64,000 nucleotides of DNA. It comes from CALINB01 sp938045325 (GTDB lineage: Bacteria > Pseudomonadota > Alphaproteobacteria > Rhodospirillales > CALINB01). How positions within the stretch are numbered: the first letter of the stretch is position 1; every line of letters starts with the position of its first letter. The notes below the pieces were generated by a model that saw only the letters and a list, made by a program, of their open reading frames with translations, had not been told where the DNA came from and made no database searches. The DNA lies in NCBI GenBank assembly GCA_038114465.1, contig JAYNQW010000001.1:248001-312000 (forward strand), read 5' to 3'. The position numbers and the translations under genes were made by a program. Shown here one piece after another: positions 53,433 through 61,483 of this stretch.

Positions 53433-54480
53433 TGTAGACCTCGTCAGACCATTGTAAGAACCGGTTCAGGCCGTCGTTCAATTCGACCTGAGGATCGAAT
53501 TGTAATTGCAAACGGGCTTTATGAATGTCCGGGCAACGACGGTTCGGTTCATCCGCAGGATAGCTGTCGGGATATTCGACGACGTTACTTTTAATACCGC
53601 GGCCCAAGACCGTCTCGATGCGCTTAACCAGTTCATGGACGGATATCTCGGGTGTCGGATTGCCGATGTTGTAAACCTCGCCGGGCACGCCCTTGAGCAG
53701 AACCAGCATAAAGCCGACCATGGCATCGGTGATGTAACAATAGGTGCGTGTTTGGTTGCCGTTGCCGTAAACGTTAACCGGCATATCGGCTTTGATACGG
53801 CTGGCGAAATTAGGTAGCACCCGGTAATCGGCTTCCTTCATGCCGGGACCATATACGTTGAAGGGGCGAATGGCGCCGGTATTGGTGCCGTGTTTATGAT
53901 GATAAATCGAACATAATGTTTCGCCGACCCGTTTGCTTTCGTCATAACAGGCCCGGGGACCATGACAGGAAACGTTGCCGCGATAGCTTTCGGCCGTCGG
54001 CACATGTTCAGGGTCGGGATCACCGTAAATCTCGCTCGAGGAAAAAAACACCATCCGCGCTTGATGCCGGGTCGCCAGCTCAAGCATATTCTTTGTACCG
54101 CTGATCGAGACTTCGAGCGTTTCCAGCGGATAGGCCCGGTAATAAAACGGGCTTGCGATTCCGGCCGCGTGAATGACGTAGTCGAGCGAGTCTTCCCACG
54201 GGAAAGGCTTTATGACGTCATGGTCGATAAACGTCATATTTTCTTGATTTTCCAAGTTAGCATCGTTTTTTCCGGCCGTGATTAAGTTATCGAGAACGAC
54301 AACGTTGACGGGCCGGTCGAGCACGGTTTTGTTAAGCTGTAAAAAGATACTGGTGAAGTATTTGCCCAGAAATCCTTGCCCGCCGGTCAGCAAAACGGTT
54401 TTACCCGAAAGGGACTGAACCGAATCGCCTAAACGGCTGACGATTTCATCAATGTCTGATGTTTGAACGAAGCTTGACAT
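53419..54480 (-). CDS. SDR nucleotide-sugar epimerase/decarboxylase (UXS-like)
   Basis: A 353-residue extended SDR. TVLLTGGQGFLGKYF (29-43) binds NAD, FFSSSEIYGDPDPEHVPT contains the catalytic Ser, and CYDESKRVGE the YxxxK pair; RPFNVYGPGMKEADYRVLP is typical of UDP-glucuronate decarboxylases and GDP/dTDP-sugar epimerases. A short N-terminal helix (DIDEIVSRLGDSVQSLSG) is extra. ATG 54480 has CAGGTG upstream and begins one base after the methyltransferase stop; a frame to 54498 overlaps that gene. Confidence 0.9.
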   Translation of the reverse strand: MSSFVQTSDIDEIVSRLGDSVQSLSGKTVLLTGGQGFLGKYFTSIFLQLNKTVLDRPVNVVVLDNLITAGKNDANLENQENMTFIDHDVIKPFPWEDSLDYVIHAAGIASPFYYRAYPLETLEVSISGTKNMLELATRHQARMVFFSSSEIYGDPDPEHVPTAESYRGNVSCHGPRACYDESKRVGETLCSIYHHKHGTNTGAIRPFNVYGPGMKEADYRVLPNFASRIKADMPVNVYGNGNQTRTYCYITDAMVGFMLVLLKGVPGEVYNIGNPTPEISVHELVKRIETVLGRGIKSNVVEYPDSYPADEPNRRCPDIHKARLQLQFDPQVELNDGLNRFLQWSDEVYTGEQ

Positions 54481-54481
54481 A

Positions 54482-55726
54482 TTAATGCACCTGCACATTC
54501 GGCAGCGGCACGATAAACTTACCGCCCGCTTGTTGAAACTTTTCGTGATTGTTCATGATCGGCTCTGCGAAATTCCATGCAAGTATGAGGGCATAGTCCG
54601 GCATACGATCGTAAAGTACTGATGACGGGACCACGGGAATGTGCTGACCGGGTGTGTATAGCCCTTGTTTGAGGGGGCTGTCGTCGACGACGAAATCGAC
54701 AACATCGGCCCCTAACCCGAAGTGATACATCAAGGTTGTCGCTTTGGCCGGCGCGCCGAAACCGGCAATTGATTTTCCTTGGCCTTTAAAGTCGTCCAGC
54801 AACGCCGTCAGCTCCTGTTTAATGGTGTCGATCTTTACGGCAAACTGCTGCAATGTTTCCGAATTGTCCAGTTTCAAACTTTTTTCCTCGGAAAGCCGCT
54901 GGGCCACGGACGCTCCGACGCGATGAGGTCCGCCGGCATGCTGAACAATGCCCCGGAGACTGCCGCCGTGCGAGGAAACCCGTTCGGCCTCTATGAGCTC
55001 CAAGTCATGGGACTGAAAAAACGAGATCAGGGGCTTCACCGTATGATAGGCCAAATGTTCGTGATAAATCGTGTCGAACAACGTTTGTTCGTAAACATCC
55101 AGAAAATAAGAGACCTCAAAAACGAAGACCCCCGATGGTGCCAAGAGCTCGCGTGTACCCTGTGCAATGCCGGCCAGATCGTCGGCATGGGCGAATACGT
55201 TATTGGCTGTGATGATCTGCGCGTAGCCCTTTTCTGCTAAAATCTTTTTAGCTAAAGAAGGTGTAAAAAAATCCGTGATGGTCTCGACACCGTTTTTGTT
55301 GGCCTGCACGGCGATGTCACGAGCAGGGTCTACCCCTAAAACAGTCATGCCAGCATTTTTGAAAAATCCCAGCAATGTCCCATCATTAGAGCCAATATCG
55401 AGAACAAAATCGCCGGTATTGGGCTGAAAACGTTTTATGACGCTGTCGGCGTAGTCATTGAAATGCGCAACGAAAACAGGCGAAGTGCCGGAGACGTAAA
55501 CGTAATCCGCAAATAAAACGCTAGGGTCGACGACATCGAGTAATTGGAGATGCGAGCATTTCTCGCAAAAAAACAAATCGAGGGGGAATACGTCTTGAGG
55601 TTTATCCAGAGCGGCTTCGGACACAAAAGCGTTTGCCGGCGGTGTCGGCGTGAGCGATAGCACTGATGTTAAATCCATGCCGGCGCACAAGCGGCAGGTA
55701 TCACGGCGGTGATATAAACTACTCAA
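54482..55726 (-). CDS. Sugar C-methyltransferase with zinc-binding N-terminus
   Basis: A 414-residue protein of the three-domain sugar methyltransferase type (TylCIII/NovU-like). Zinc ligands C11-x2-C14 and C54-x2-C57, SAM motif FVLDIGSNDGTLLGFF near 107, and a C-terminal lobe with SIAGFGAPAKATTLMYHFG and VPSSVLYDRMPDYALILAWN. Family members add a methyl to C-3 of 4-keto-6-deoxy nucleotide sugars. The start is TTG 55726, as no ATG/GTG is near and the zinc motif begins at residue 11. It lies nine bases after the cupin gene and one base before the SDR gene. Confidence 0.88.
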   Translation of the reverse strand: MSSLYHRRDTCRLCAGMDLTSVLSLTPTPPANAFVSEAALDKPQDVFPLDLFFCEKCSHLQLLDVVDPSVLFADYVYVSGTSPVFVAHFNDYADSVIKRFQPNTGDFVLDIGSNDGTLLGFFKNAGMTVLGVDPARDIAVQANKNGVETITDFFTPSLAKKILAEKGYAQIITANNVFAHADDLAGIAQGTRELLAPSGVFVFEVSYFLDVYEQTLFDTIYHEHLAYHTVKPLISFFQSHDLELIEAERVSSHGGSLRGIVQHAGGPHRVGASVAQRLSEEKSLKLDNSETLQQFAVKIDTIKQELTALLDDFKGQGKSIAGFGAPAKATTLMYHFGLGADVVDFVVDDSPLKQGLYTPGQHIPVVPSSVLYDRMPDYALILAWNFAEPIMNNHEKFQQAGGKFIVPLPNVQVH

Positions 55727-55735
55727 AATGTGGCG

Positions 55736-56167
55736 TTAAGATTGAGGTTCAATCGGCGGAATACGCACGACATCGGATTCATAAGTTTCCTGATCGCGCG
55801 GATTGCGGCCTAGTGTCAGAAAAACCGTATCTTCGGGAAAGACCATGGCATGGTCGACAAGCGGCGGTGTGAAAAACAACTCGCCCGTTTTAACATGAAC
55901 ATGATCCGGATCGTCCGTGCTGCCGTGAGGGCGGTGGTAGTAATCGATCGATCCCGAAATCACATAACACAAATGCCAATCGGTTTGATGGTAATGGTTG
56001 GCCCGGACGGTGCCTTTTTTCGACGAGATCATGACGGCGCTATCCATGGTGAGGTCGGACAGCGGAATGATTTCGCCGCGTTCGTCGGTAAATTTTTCAT
56101 CGATGGGGACGATAACCGAGGTGGGCCATTGTTTTTGTTCGGCGTCGCTGGGCGGTCTGATTGTCAT
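55736..56167 (-). CDS. Cupin-fold sugar isomerase/epimerase-like protein (WxcM/FdtA-like)
   Basis: A 143-residue cupin. KFTDERGEIIPL resembles the opening of dTDP-sugar 3,5-epimerase/isomerase proteins; ANHYHQTDWHLCYVISG supplies the metal-type histidines, and PPLVDHAMVFPED the second cupin motif. Likely modifies a deoxy nucleotide sugar together with the C-methyltransferase next door. A purely regulatory cupin is less likely in this context. It belongs to the same minus-strand operon. Confidence 0.83.
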   Translation of the reverse strand: MTIRPPSDAEQKQWPTSVIVPIDEKFTDERGEIIPLSDLTMDSAVMISSKKGTVRANHYHQTDWHLCYVISGSIDYYHRPHGSTDDPDHVHVKTGELFFTPPLVDHAMVFPEDTVFLTLGRNPRDQETYESDVVRIPPIEPQS

Positions 56168-56215
56168 GCTAAAACCTATGGGTCGATTTGATTTGGTTCA
56201 GAAAAGTTGCGATAT

Positions 56216-56914
56216 TTATGATCTGGAAAAGCGTTGGCGGATCAGCATCCAGATAACCGGTATCACGTGAATGGCTTTGATCTTTTTGCCTTCTTCATAA
56301 CTCCGCCCGTGGTAACTGATGGGCACTTCGTAAATGACTTTTGCCTTCTTTGTGGCTTTTGCCAAGATTTCACCATGCTGTTCCCAGCCTGTTGATCTAA
56401 GCTGATCTGCATCGACAAGTTCTCGTTTGTACATCAGATAGCAGCTATAAATATCAGAATATGTGGAGTTGAATAGTATATTAAAAAGCAGTGTCAAAAT
56501 TCTATTGCCGACGAGGTGCCAAAAATAGTGAATGCGGGTATATCGCGGTGCCTTCATGCGGCTTCCCATAACAATTTCAGCGCCGAATTCAAGAAGCGGG
56601 AATAAAAGGTTCGCGTATTCATCGGGATTGTATTCAAGATCGGCATCTTGAAATAACACATAGTCGCCGGTTGCCTTTTTTAAACCGGCTTTAACTGCGG
56701 CTCCCTTGCCGCCGTTTTTCGGTAATTGAATAAATGTTTTATATAATTCTGGGTGCGAGTTAAGACGCTCCACTGTTTGATCGGAAGATCCATCATCGAT
56801 AACGACAACTTCAAACTCGACTCCGTCGATCGATTGCCGATTGACGGATTTGAGTAATTCGATGATTGTCGCCTGTTCGTTATAAACAGGAATAATAATG
56901 CTGAGACTAATCAT
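56216..56914 (-). CDS. GT2 glycosyltransferase, DPM1-like (polyprenyl-phosphate sugar synthase)
   Basis: A 232-residue GT-A enzyme. LSIIIPVYNEQATI, VVIDDGSSDQT, KNGGKGAAVKAGLKKATGDY and DADLEYNPDEYANL closely follow dolichol/polyprenyl-phosphate mannosyl- or glucosyltransferases. It has no C-terminal membrane pair, although HVIPVIWMLIRQRF may be amphipathic. It probably loads a sugar on a polyprenyl phosphate, the donor for the GT-C proteins of the locus. It is 21 bases after the methyltransferase at 56936. Confidence 0.88.
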   Translation of the reverse strand: MISLSIIIPVYNEQATIIELLKSVNRQSIDGVEFEVVVIDDGSSDQTVERLNSHPELYKTFIQLPKNGGKGAAVKAGLKKATGDYVLFQDADLEYNPDEYANLLFPLLEFGAEIVMGSRMKAPRYTRIHYFWHLVGNRILTLLFNILFNSTYSDIYSCYLMYKRELVDADQLRSTGWEQHGEILAKATKKAKVIYEVPISYHGRSYEEGKKIKAIHVIPVIWMLIRQRFSRS

Positions 56915-56935
56915 TTAGACAATTATTTTAACTGA

Positions 56936-57661
56936 TCAAGGTTGGCTCTGTGTAACTGCGATTAGATTTTTACCAAATGGAAATGGAAATAGTTTTTCGA
57001 TAAACTTGGTTGCCGGAACTCCGATATTATCGTAAAGGCTTACTGCAGAAGGGTTAAGCTTTGCTTGTCCGCCAAGGGTGTTTAAGACGTACCAGGGTAA
57101 AATACTCAATACGTCCATATAATGAAGCCCTTCGATGCGAAAGCCTGCGGTTTCTAAAGTTTGGCGGAGATTGTGCCGGGTATATCGTCTGAAATGCCCA
57201 TATATTTGGTCAAACCGGCTATACAAAAACGGCAGGGCCGGCACATACAGCAATAAATAACCGTCAGGCCGCAACCGTTGTTTGAGGCCTTGTAGGGCCG
57301 CGCCATCGTCCTCGATATGCTCCAAAACATTGACCATGACGATAACATCATAAAGTTGCGATGAACGGTCGAGAAAGTTTTCCAAAGATTGATCACTGAC
57401 CGTTACATTCGGATTATTTTTGAAAGTATCTTGCAGTTGGGCGTTTAAATTTTGCGATGGTTCAAGCAAATCAAGACGAGATACATGAGGCAATAAATTT
57501 TTTGAGAATGTACCGATGCCCGCCCCGATCTCTAAGGCATTGCCGCCAAGATAGGGACGGAAGGTCTCCATAATCCAATTATAGTAGTTCGGGACATCCG
57601 CAAGCACCTCAAGGTCTCTGCCGTCGTATTCTTGATTAGGCTGAATTGAATGTTCGGTCAT
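56936..57661 (-). CDS. Class I SAM-dependent methyltransferase
   Basis: A 241-residue methyltransferase. SAM motif ALEIGAGIGTFSKNL (about 42-56), acidic residue at the end of strand 2 (LDLLEPS), and VIVMVNVLEHIEDDGAALQGLKQ in pieces. Its layout (RLRPDGYLLLYVPALPFLYSRFD) fits the group found beside DPM1-like transferases in glycan loci. Target atom unknown. It follows the GT-C gene by eight bases. Confidence 0.88.
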   Translation of the reverse strand: MTEHSIQPNQEYDGRDLEVLADVPNYYNWIMETFRPYLGGNALEIGAGIGTFSKNLLPHVSRLDLLEPSQNLNAQLQDTFKNNPNVTVSDQSLENFLDRSSQLYDVIVMVNVLEHIEDDGAALQGLKQRLRPDGYLLLYVPALPFLYSRFDQIYGHFRRYTRHNLRQTLETAGFRIEGLHYMDVLSILPWYVLNTLGGQAKLNPSAVSLYDNIGVPATKFIEKLFPFPFGKNLIAVTQSQP

Positions 57662-57669
57662 TTATTGTC

Positions 57670-59586
57670 TCAGAGTTGGCATTTAGAATAATGAATTTTG
57701 AAAACATGTAATTCAGTTTTTATGGGCTTAGATAGTTTGATGGTTCGAGATCCGTATGATGTACCGGTAAAGCTTTTCATCAATTTGAGACATCCCTTTT
57801 TATATAGCGCCCTCCACATACGAACGCCCGTTGTATTTTTTTTGCTGCCTTTATTGCCTGCTATTGATCCAACACTAAGCAGGTGAGTAACCTTCTGTGA
57901 TGTTAATTCACTTAAGAATTTGGCCGCATTTGTCGCTTGAGGCCGCGTGTCGATTTTTGCGTCTAGGGCCCAATGGCCGTAATAAACCGGAATTTTGAAT
58001 AGATAAGTCAATTGCCGTTCCTGAGTATATAAAAGGTCCCCGGTGTTTAAATTCTTATTGATCCAAGGCACAGCGGTAAAATTTAAAACTGCTTTGCGCA
58101 GAAAGGCCTGTTTGGTTTCGCCAGAAAAAATATGCTTGGCATAATTAATGTTGAAAATAAATTGTCCGGCGAGTTGTAAGGAAAGCGTCAACAGGACTGC
58201 CGAAGTAAGCGGTAACATATACTTGCTTCTCCCGGTCCATCCGAGGGCTGCTGCGGTAACGCAAATTAGCAATAGCGGATAAAGCGGCAGTAAGTGTCTT
58301 ATTCGCTGTGAAGATCCGGTAAAAAACCAAAGCGCATAATAAATGAAGAAAATTGCTGCTAACGGTAATAAGGTACTTTTTAATATGCGTTGGCGCGATG
58401 CCCAAACGGCCGCGAATATGAATGGCAGCAAGAGGGCGACGTAGGGTCCAACTCCGGTTCGCCCGGCCTCCATGGCGGCGTGACCGAAGAACGTTGCTAT
58501 AAAAGGATAGGCTATAAACCAGAAAAAATTGACCGGTACTGATTTTTCAATAACCCAAATCAAATTAAAAGCTTCGGCGTGATCTTGGTCCCAATAGAAG
58601 TATTGAAAATTTTTTAAAAATCCAAACAAAACCGGAAAAACAGGGTCCCCAGTGTGTGCATAGTTCCATAAGTACCATTGTCCGCCGGCTATCAAGGCGG
58701 CGGCGGAGAATATAACGCCCTGTTTAAGCCCCTGTCGTTGCGCAATGATAACAAGACCGCACGCCGTGGCAAACAACAGCCCCAAAAATTTTGCTCCCAT
58801 AAAAAACCCTGCTGCGATGCCGGCAAGAACTGCATACCGCATGAGGCCGGTTTTTAAAGCCAGCGTTATTGAGGTCGCGGCTATCATGACGAACATGACG
58901 ATCTTCACTTCGACCTGTCCGCTGCCGGCACCATAAATTACAGCCGGTGTTGTAATAAATACCAACGCCAAAATGAGTGACCAACGGCTGTCCATGAATC
59001 GCCGGGCAATTGAATACAGCAACGCCGTTGCGGCCCAGCCTGAGAGCATAACCCATAACGTTAAGGCTCGTTCGCCACCCAACTTTAAAGGGGTAATATA
59101 GGTCATGTGAACAATCATCGGTATGGCGCCATCGCCTCCCCGGGGGACGAATAACAATTTACCGGCCTCAATAAAGTTCTTAGGGTGGACAAAATGATAA
59201 GCAAGTGTATCGCCATCTGTCGGAGGAGAGAGCCCTTCAAAAATGTCTAAGACGGCTACAGCAATAAAAGCAGTAAAAATCAAAAATGAAATAGAATCAA
59301 TTGACCCGCTATTAAGATTGTTAAAAATGGACTGAAAACCGGTCATTAAAAAGAGCAAGCCTGTTGCGCCAGCACAGAGCAGTAAAATCAAAGGGGTTGC
59401 TTGGAACCAACCTGCAATACCGAAGTAAAAGAGTATCCAGCCCAATACACCAAAACCGACCGCAAACGACCATGTCCATCTTTCTATAGAAGAAAGGTTT
59501 TGGAGAATGCCGAGCAACCTTAAAACAACAGCGCCTAAGCCTAAACAGCAGAACGCCTGAAGAAGGACAGTTCCAAGCGCCGTCAT
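57670..59586 (-). CDS. Large polytopic GT-C-like membrane protein
   Basis: A 638-residue protein with about twelve to thirteen helices. The loop after the fourth helix holds LSPPTDGDTLAYHFVHPKNF with an Asp-x-Asp, the position of the GT-C catalytic acid, and GSSQRIRHLLPLYPLLLI is reminiscent of ArnT/PMT-type enzymes. Probably transfers sugar from a polyprenyl carrier on the periplasmic side. Start ATG 59586 has TAGG upstream and overlaps the stop of a 39-residue gene (ATGA); the longer frame to 59673 is that gene's shadow. Confidence 0.78.
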   Translation of the reverse strand: MTALGTVLLQAFCCLGLGAVVLRLLGILQNLSSIERWTWSFAVGFGVLGWILFYFGIAGWFQATPLILLLCAGATGLLFLMTGFQSIFNNLNSGSIDSISFLIFTAFIAVAVLDIFEGLSPPTDGDTLAYHFVHPKNFIEAGKLLFVPRGGDGAIPMIVHMTYITPLKLGGERALTLWVMLSGWAATALLYSIARRFMDSRWSLILALVFITTPAVIYGAGSGQVEVKIVMFVMIAATSITLALKTGLMRYAVLAGIAAGFFMGAKFLGLLFATACGLVIIAQRQGLKQGVIFSAAALIAGGQWYLWNYAHTGDPVFPVLFGFLKNFQYFYWDQDHAEAFNLIWVIEKSVPVNFFWFIAYPFIATFFGHAAMEAGRTGVGPYVALLLPFIFAAVWASRQRILKSTLLPLAAIFFIYYALWFFTGSSQRIRHLLPLYPLLLICVTAAALGWTGRSKYMLPLTSAVLLTLSLQLAGQFIFNINYAKHIFSGETKQAFLRKAVLNFTAVPWINKNLNTGDLLYTQERQLTYLFKIPVYYGHWALDAKIDTRPQATNAAKFLSELTSQKVTHLLSVGSIAGNKGSKKNTTGVRMWRALYKKGCLKLMKSFTGTSYGSRTIKLSKPIKTELHVFKIHYSKCQL

Positions 59587-59702
59587 AATATGCCTAGAGT
59601 TTTTAAAATGGGTTTCATCAACGGCTTGAATTGATAAAGATAGAAGGCGAATGCACCCAAAACCCAAGCCCAAAGGAAAATATTAAAAAATCGACTTTGC
59701 AT
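59583..59702 (-). CDS. 39-residue membrane miniprotein coupled to GT-C gene
   Basis: A small open frame found by reading the 118-base gap: start ATG 59702, two bases after the stop of the methyltransferase, stop TGA 59583-59585 sharing ATGA with the GT-C start. The product has a charged start (MQSR), one hydrophobic helix FFNIFLWAWVLGAFAFYLYQF and a basic tail KPLMKPILKTLGIL. Tight spacing on both sides and the clean single-helix layout argue for a real gene, perhaps a subunit or stabiliser of the GT-C protein. No strong ribosome site is visible; coupling may suffice. Confidence 0.7.
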   Translation of the reverse strand: MQSRFFNIFLWAWVLGAFAFYLYQFKPLMKPILKTLGIL

Positions 59703-59704
59703 TT

Positions 59705-60550
59705 TCACTGTGACCGAGACTTTTCAAACTCGGTAATCAGACACATGCCAAAATGGTTTTTTAAGAATTCATCCAGAAATTTTGGAATCAACGGTAATAT
59801 TTTCTTTTGGTATTGCGTAACGATTTGAGCGTGCGTCTTTAAACCGGCCAGCCCTAGAACGTCTTTCATTTCAGATTTTGTCAAGTATCGGTGGTGATAG
59901 CCATCAGTGTAATGGCGCTGAACGGTATGGATCGTGTCTCCCTGAAACAGCTTTCCCTTGATTAGGAGCCAATAAAGTCCGTGTACGTAATAGGCAACGC
60001 TGGGGCGGTAATAGACCATGGCAAGGCCGCGTCCGCCCGGTTTCAACACCCGCGCGACCTCGCGGAATGCCTGATCCATATCGCTGGTATGATGGAGGAC
60101 GCCCCAGGAAAATACATAATCGAAGCTGTTATCGGAGAATGATAATTTCTCCGCATCTTCCTGTTGTACCGTTAAGGAAACGTTTTGGATGTCGGCATTG
60201 CGCTGTGTCATAGCAACGGCAGCGTCGGTAATATCGACGGCGGTAATCTGCGCGCCTTCTCGAGCAAATCGGCATGACAGCGCACCCGAACCACATCCGA
60301 TTTCAAGCATGGTTAAACCTTTGGCTTGGGAGAAATCATATCGCTCGCGCAAAAATGGACTGGCTTCCAACAGGGTTTTTTCGATTTGCAGATAATCCTC
60401 GACCGTTTGCGGTAGTCGCTCATCGGAGTCCCAGTCCGCATACGTCATCGGCAGGTGTTCCCACCATTGGCGGTTGCGCTCCTGCAAATCGGCGCTGTTG
60501 TTTTCCGCGGCCCCTCGGGCCCGTAATAAGGGGTTATTTGTGTCCGTCAT
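59705..60550 (-). CDS. Class I SAM-dependent methyltransferase (locus paralogue 2)
   Basis: A 281-residue methyltransferase. The N-terminal WWEHLPMTYADWDSDERLP precedes SAM motif MLEIGCGSGALSCRFA near 81-96; WGVLHHTSDMDQAFREVARVLKPGG in pieces is the motif block shared with the paralogues at 49673 and 63285. Hydrophobic VAYYVHGLYWLLIKGKLF follows, as in the others. Its start overlaps the GT2 stop by 17 bases. Confidence 0.9.
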   Translation of the reverse strand: MTDTNNPLLRARGAAENNSADLQERNRQWWEHLPMTYADWDSDERLPQTVEDYLQIEKTLLEASPFLRERYDFSQAKGLTMLEIGCGSGALSCRFAREGAQITAVDITDAAVAMTQRNADIQNVSLTVQQEDAEKLSFSDNSFDYVFSWGVLHHTSDMDQAFREVARVLKPGGRGLAMVYYRPSVAYYVHGLYWLLIKGKLFQGDTIHTVQRHYTDGYHHRYLTKSEMKDVLGLAGLKTHAQIVTQYQKKILPLIPKFLDEFLKNHFGMCLITEFEKSRSQ

Positions 60551-61481
60551 GACCGATATGAAGATGCTGGGGCCGCGGAGCAGCGGACGTTGAAAATTTT
60601 CTCATCATAGAAAATAGCGCGATTATCGTATATCCGCACATTTTAATTGCTTCGATGAATCGTGATCGTGAAATATGGCCGATGGCTGCCTGGGCATGAA
60701 TAATCAAAATACGCAGCATCAGCACCCAGGTCGGAAATCGGCACCGGTCCCGCAGGCGGTAAGCGTGCCGAAAGGCAATAGCTAGCGCGCATTGCCGGCG
60801 TAGTTCTATTTTGCTGGATATGCTGTTCGGCGTGACGTGATAACGGGCGAGAGATTCGTTGAGCATCTGGTACCGCGCTTTAGGTGAATCGATAACGACC
60901 ATCCAAAATTCGTAATCCTGGCCGGACGGCAGTCCGGGATCAAACCCGCCAGCATCGATCAGCAAATTTCGCTGTGCGACAACAGTTGATGTTGCGATGT
61001 ATCCACGAAGAAAATATCCAGCAAACGCATTGCCGGATTTTTGGTAACTGGCGAAACAATCAACGAGATTAGTTTGATCGCCGCTGATGATTGTATAGTT
61101 ATGCGACAAAATATTGCTGTCGGATTCGATAAGTGCCGTAAGGCTGCGTTCGAGTTTTTTCGGTAACCATTCGTCATCTGCATCAAGAAATGCAACGTAT
61201 TCGCTTGTTGCCGCTAAAAGACCGCGGTTCCGAGTTGCGCCGGGTCCATTGTGGTTTTCAACATGGATAATTAGTTTTGAGTTTGAAAATCGACTTTCCC
61301 AAGCCTTGGCCTTGTCCACGGTTCCGTCATCGGAGCCATCGTCGATGACGATAATTTCCTGCGGCATCACCGTTTGGGCCGCGACGCTGGCTAAAGCCCG
61401 GTCGATAGTTGCATTGGCGTTAAAGGCCGGAATAATAACGCTGACGGAAGTTTGCGAGATATCCGAACTGGCTTGATTCAT
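60534..61481 (-). CDS. GT2 family glycosyltransferase
   Basis: A 315-residue GT-A transferase. SVSVIIPAFNANATIDRALASV, EIIVIDDGSDDGTVD and FLDADDEWLPKKLE are the classical nucleotide-sugar and metal motifs; PSGQDYEFWMVV holds the base region. The C-terminus is basic and helical (SRFIEAIKMCGYTIIALFSMMRKF), perhaps membrane-associated. Start ATG 61481 lies two bases after the heparinase stop; the longer frame to 61520 overlaps that gene. Confidence 0.92.
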   Translation of the reverse strand: MNQASSDISQTSVSVIIPAFNANATIDRALASVAAQTVMPQEIIVIDDGSDDGTVDKAKAWESRFSNSKLIIHVENHNGPGATRNRGLLAATSEYVAFLDADDEWLPKKLERSLTALIESDSNILSHNYTIISGDQTNLVDCFASYQKSGNAFAGYFLRGYIATSTVVAQRNLLIDAGGFDPGLPSGQDYEFWMVVIDSPKARYQMLNESLARYHVTPNSISSKIELRRQCALAIAFRHAYRLRDRCRFPTWVLMLRILIIHAQAAIGHISRSRFIEAIKMCGYTIIALFSMMRKFSTSAAPRPQHLHIGHDGHK

Positions 61482-61483
61482 AA

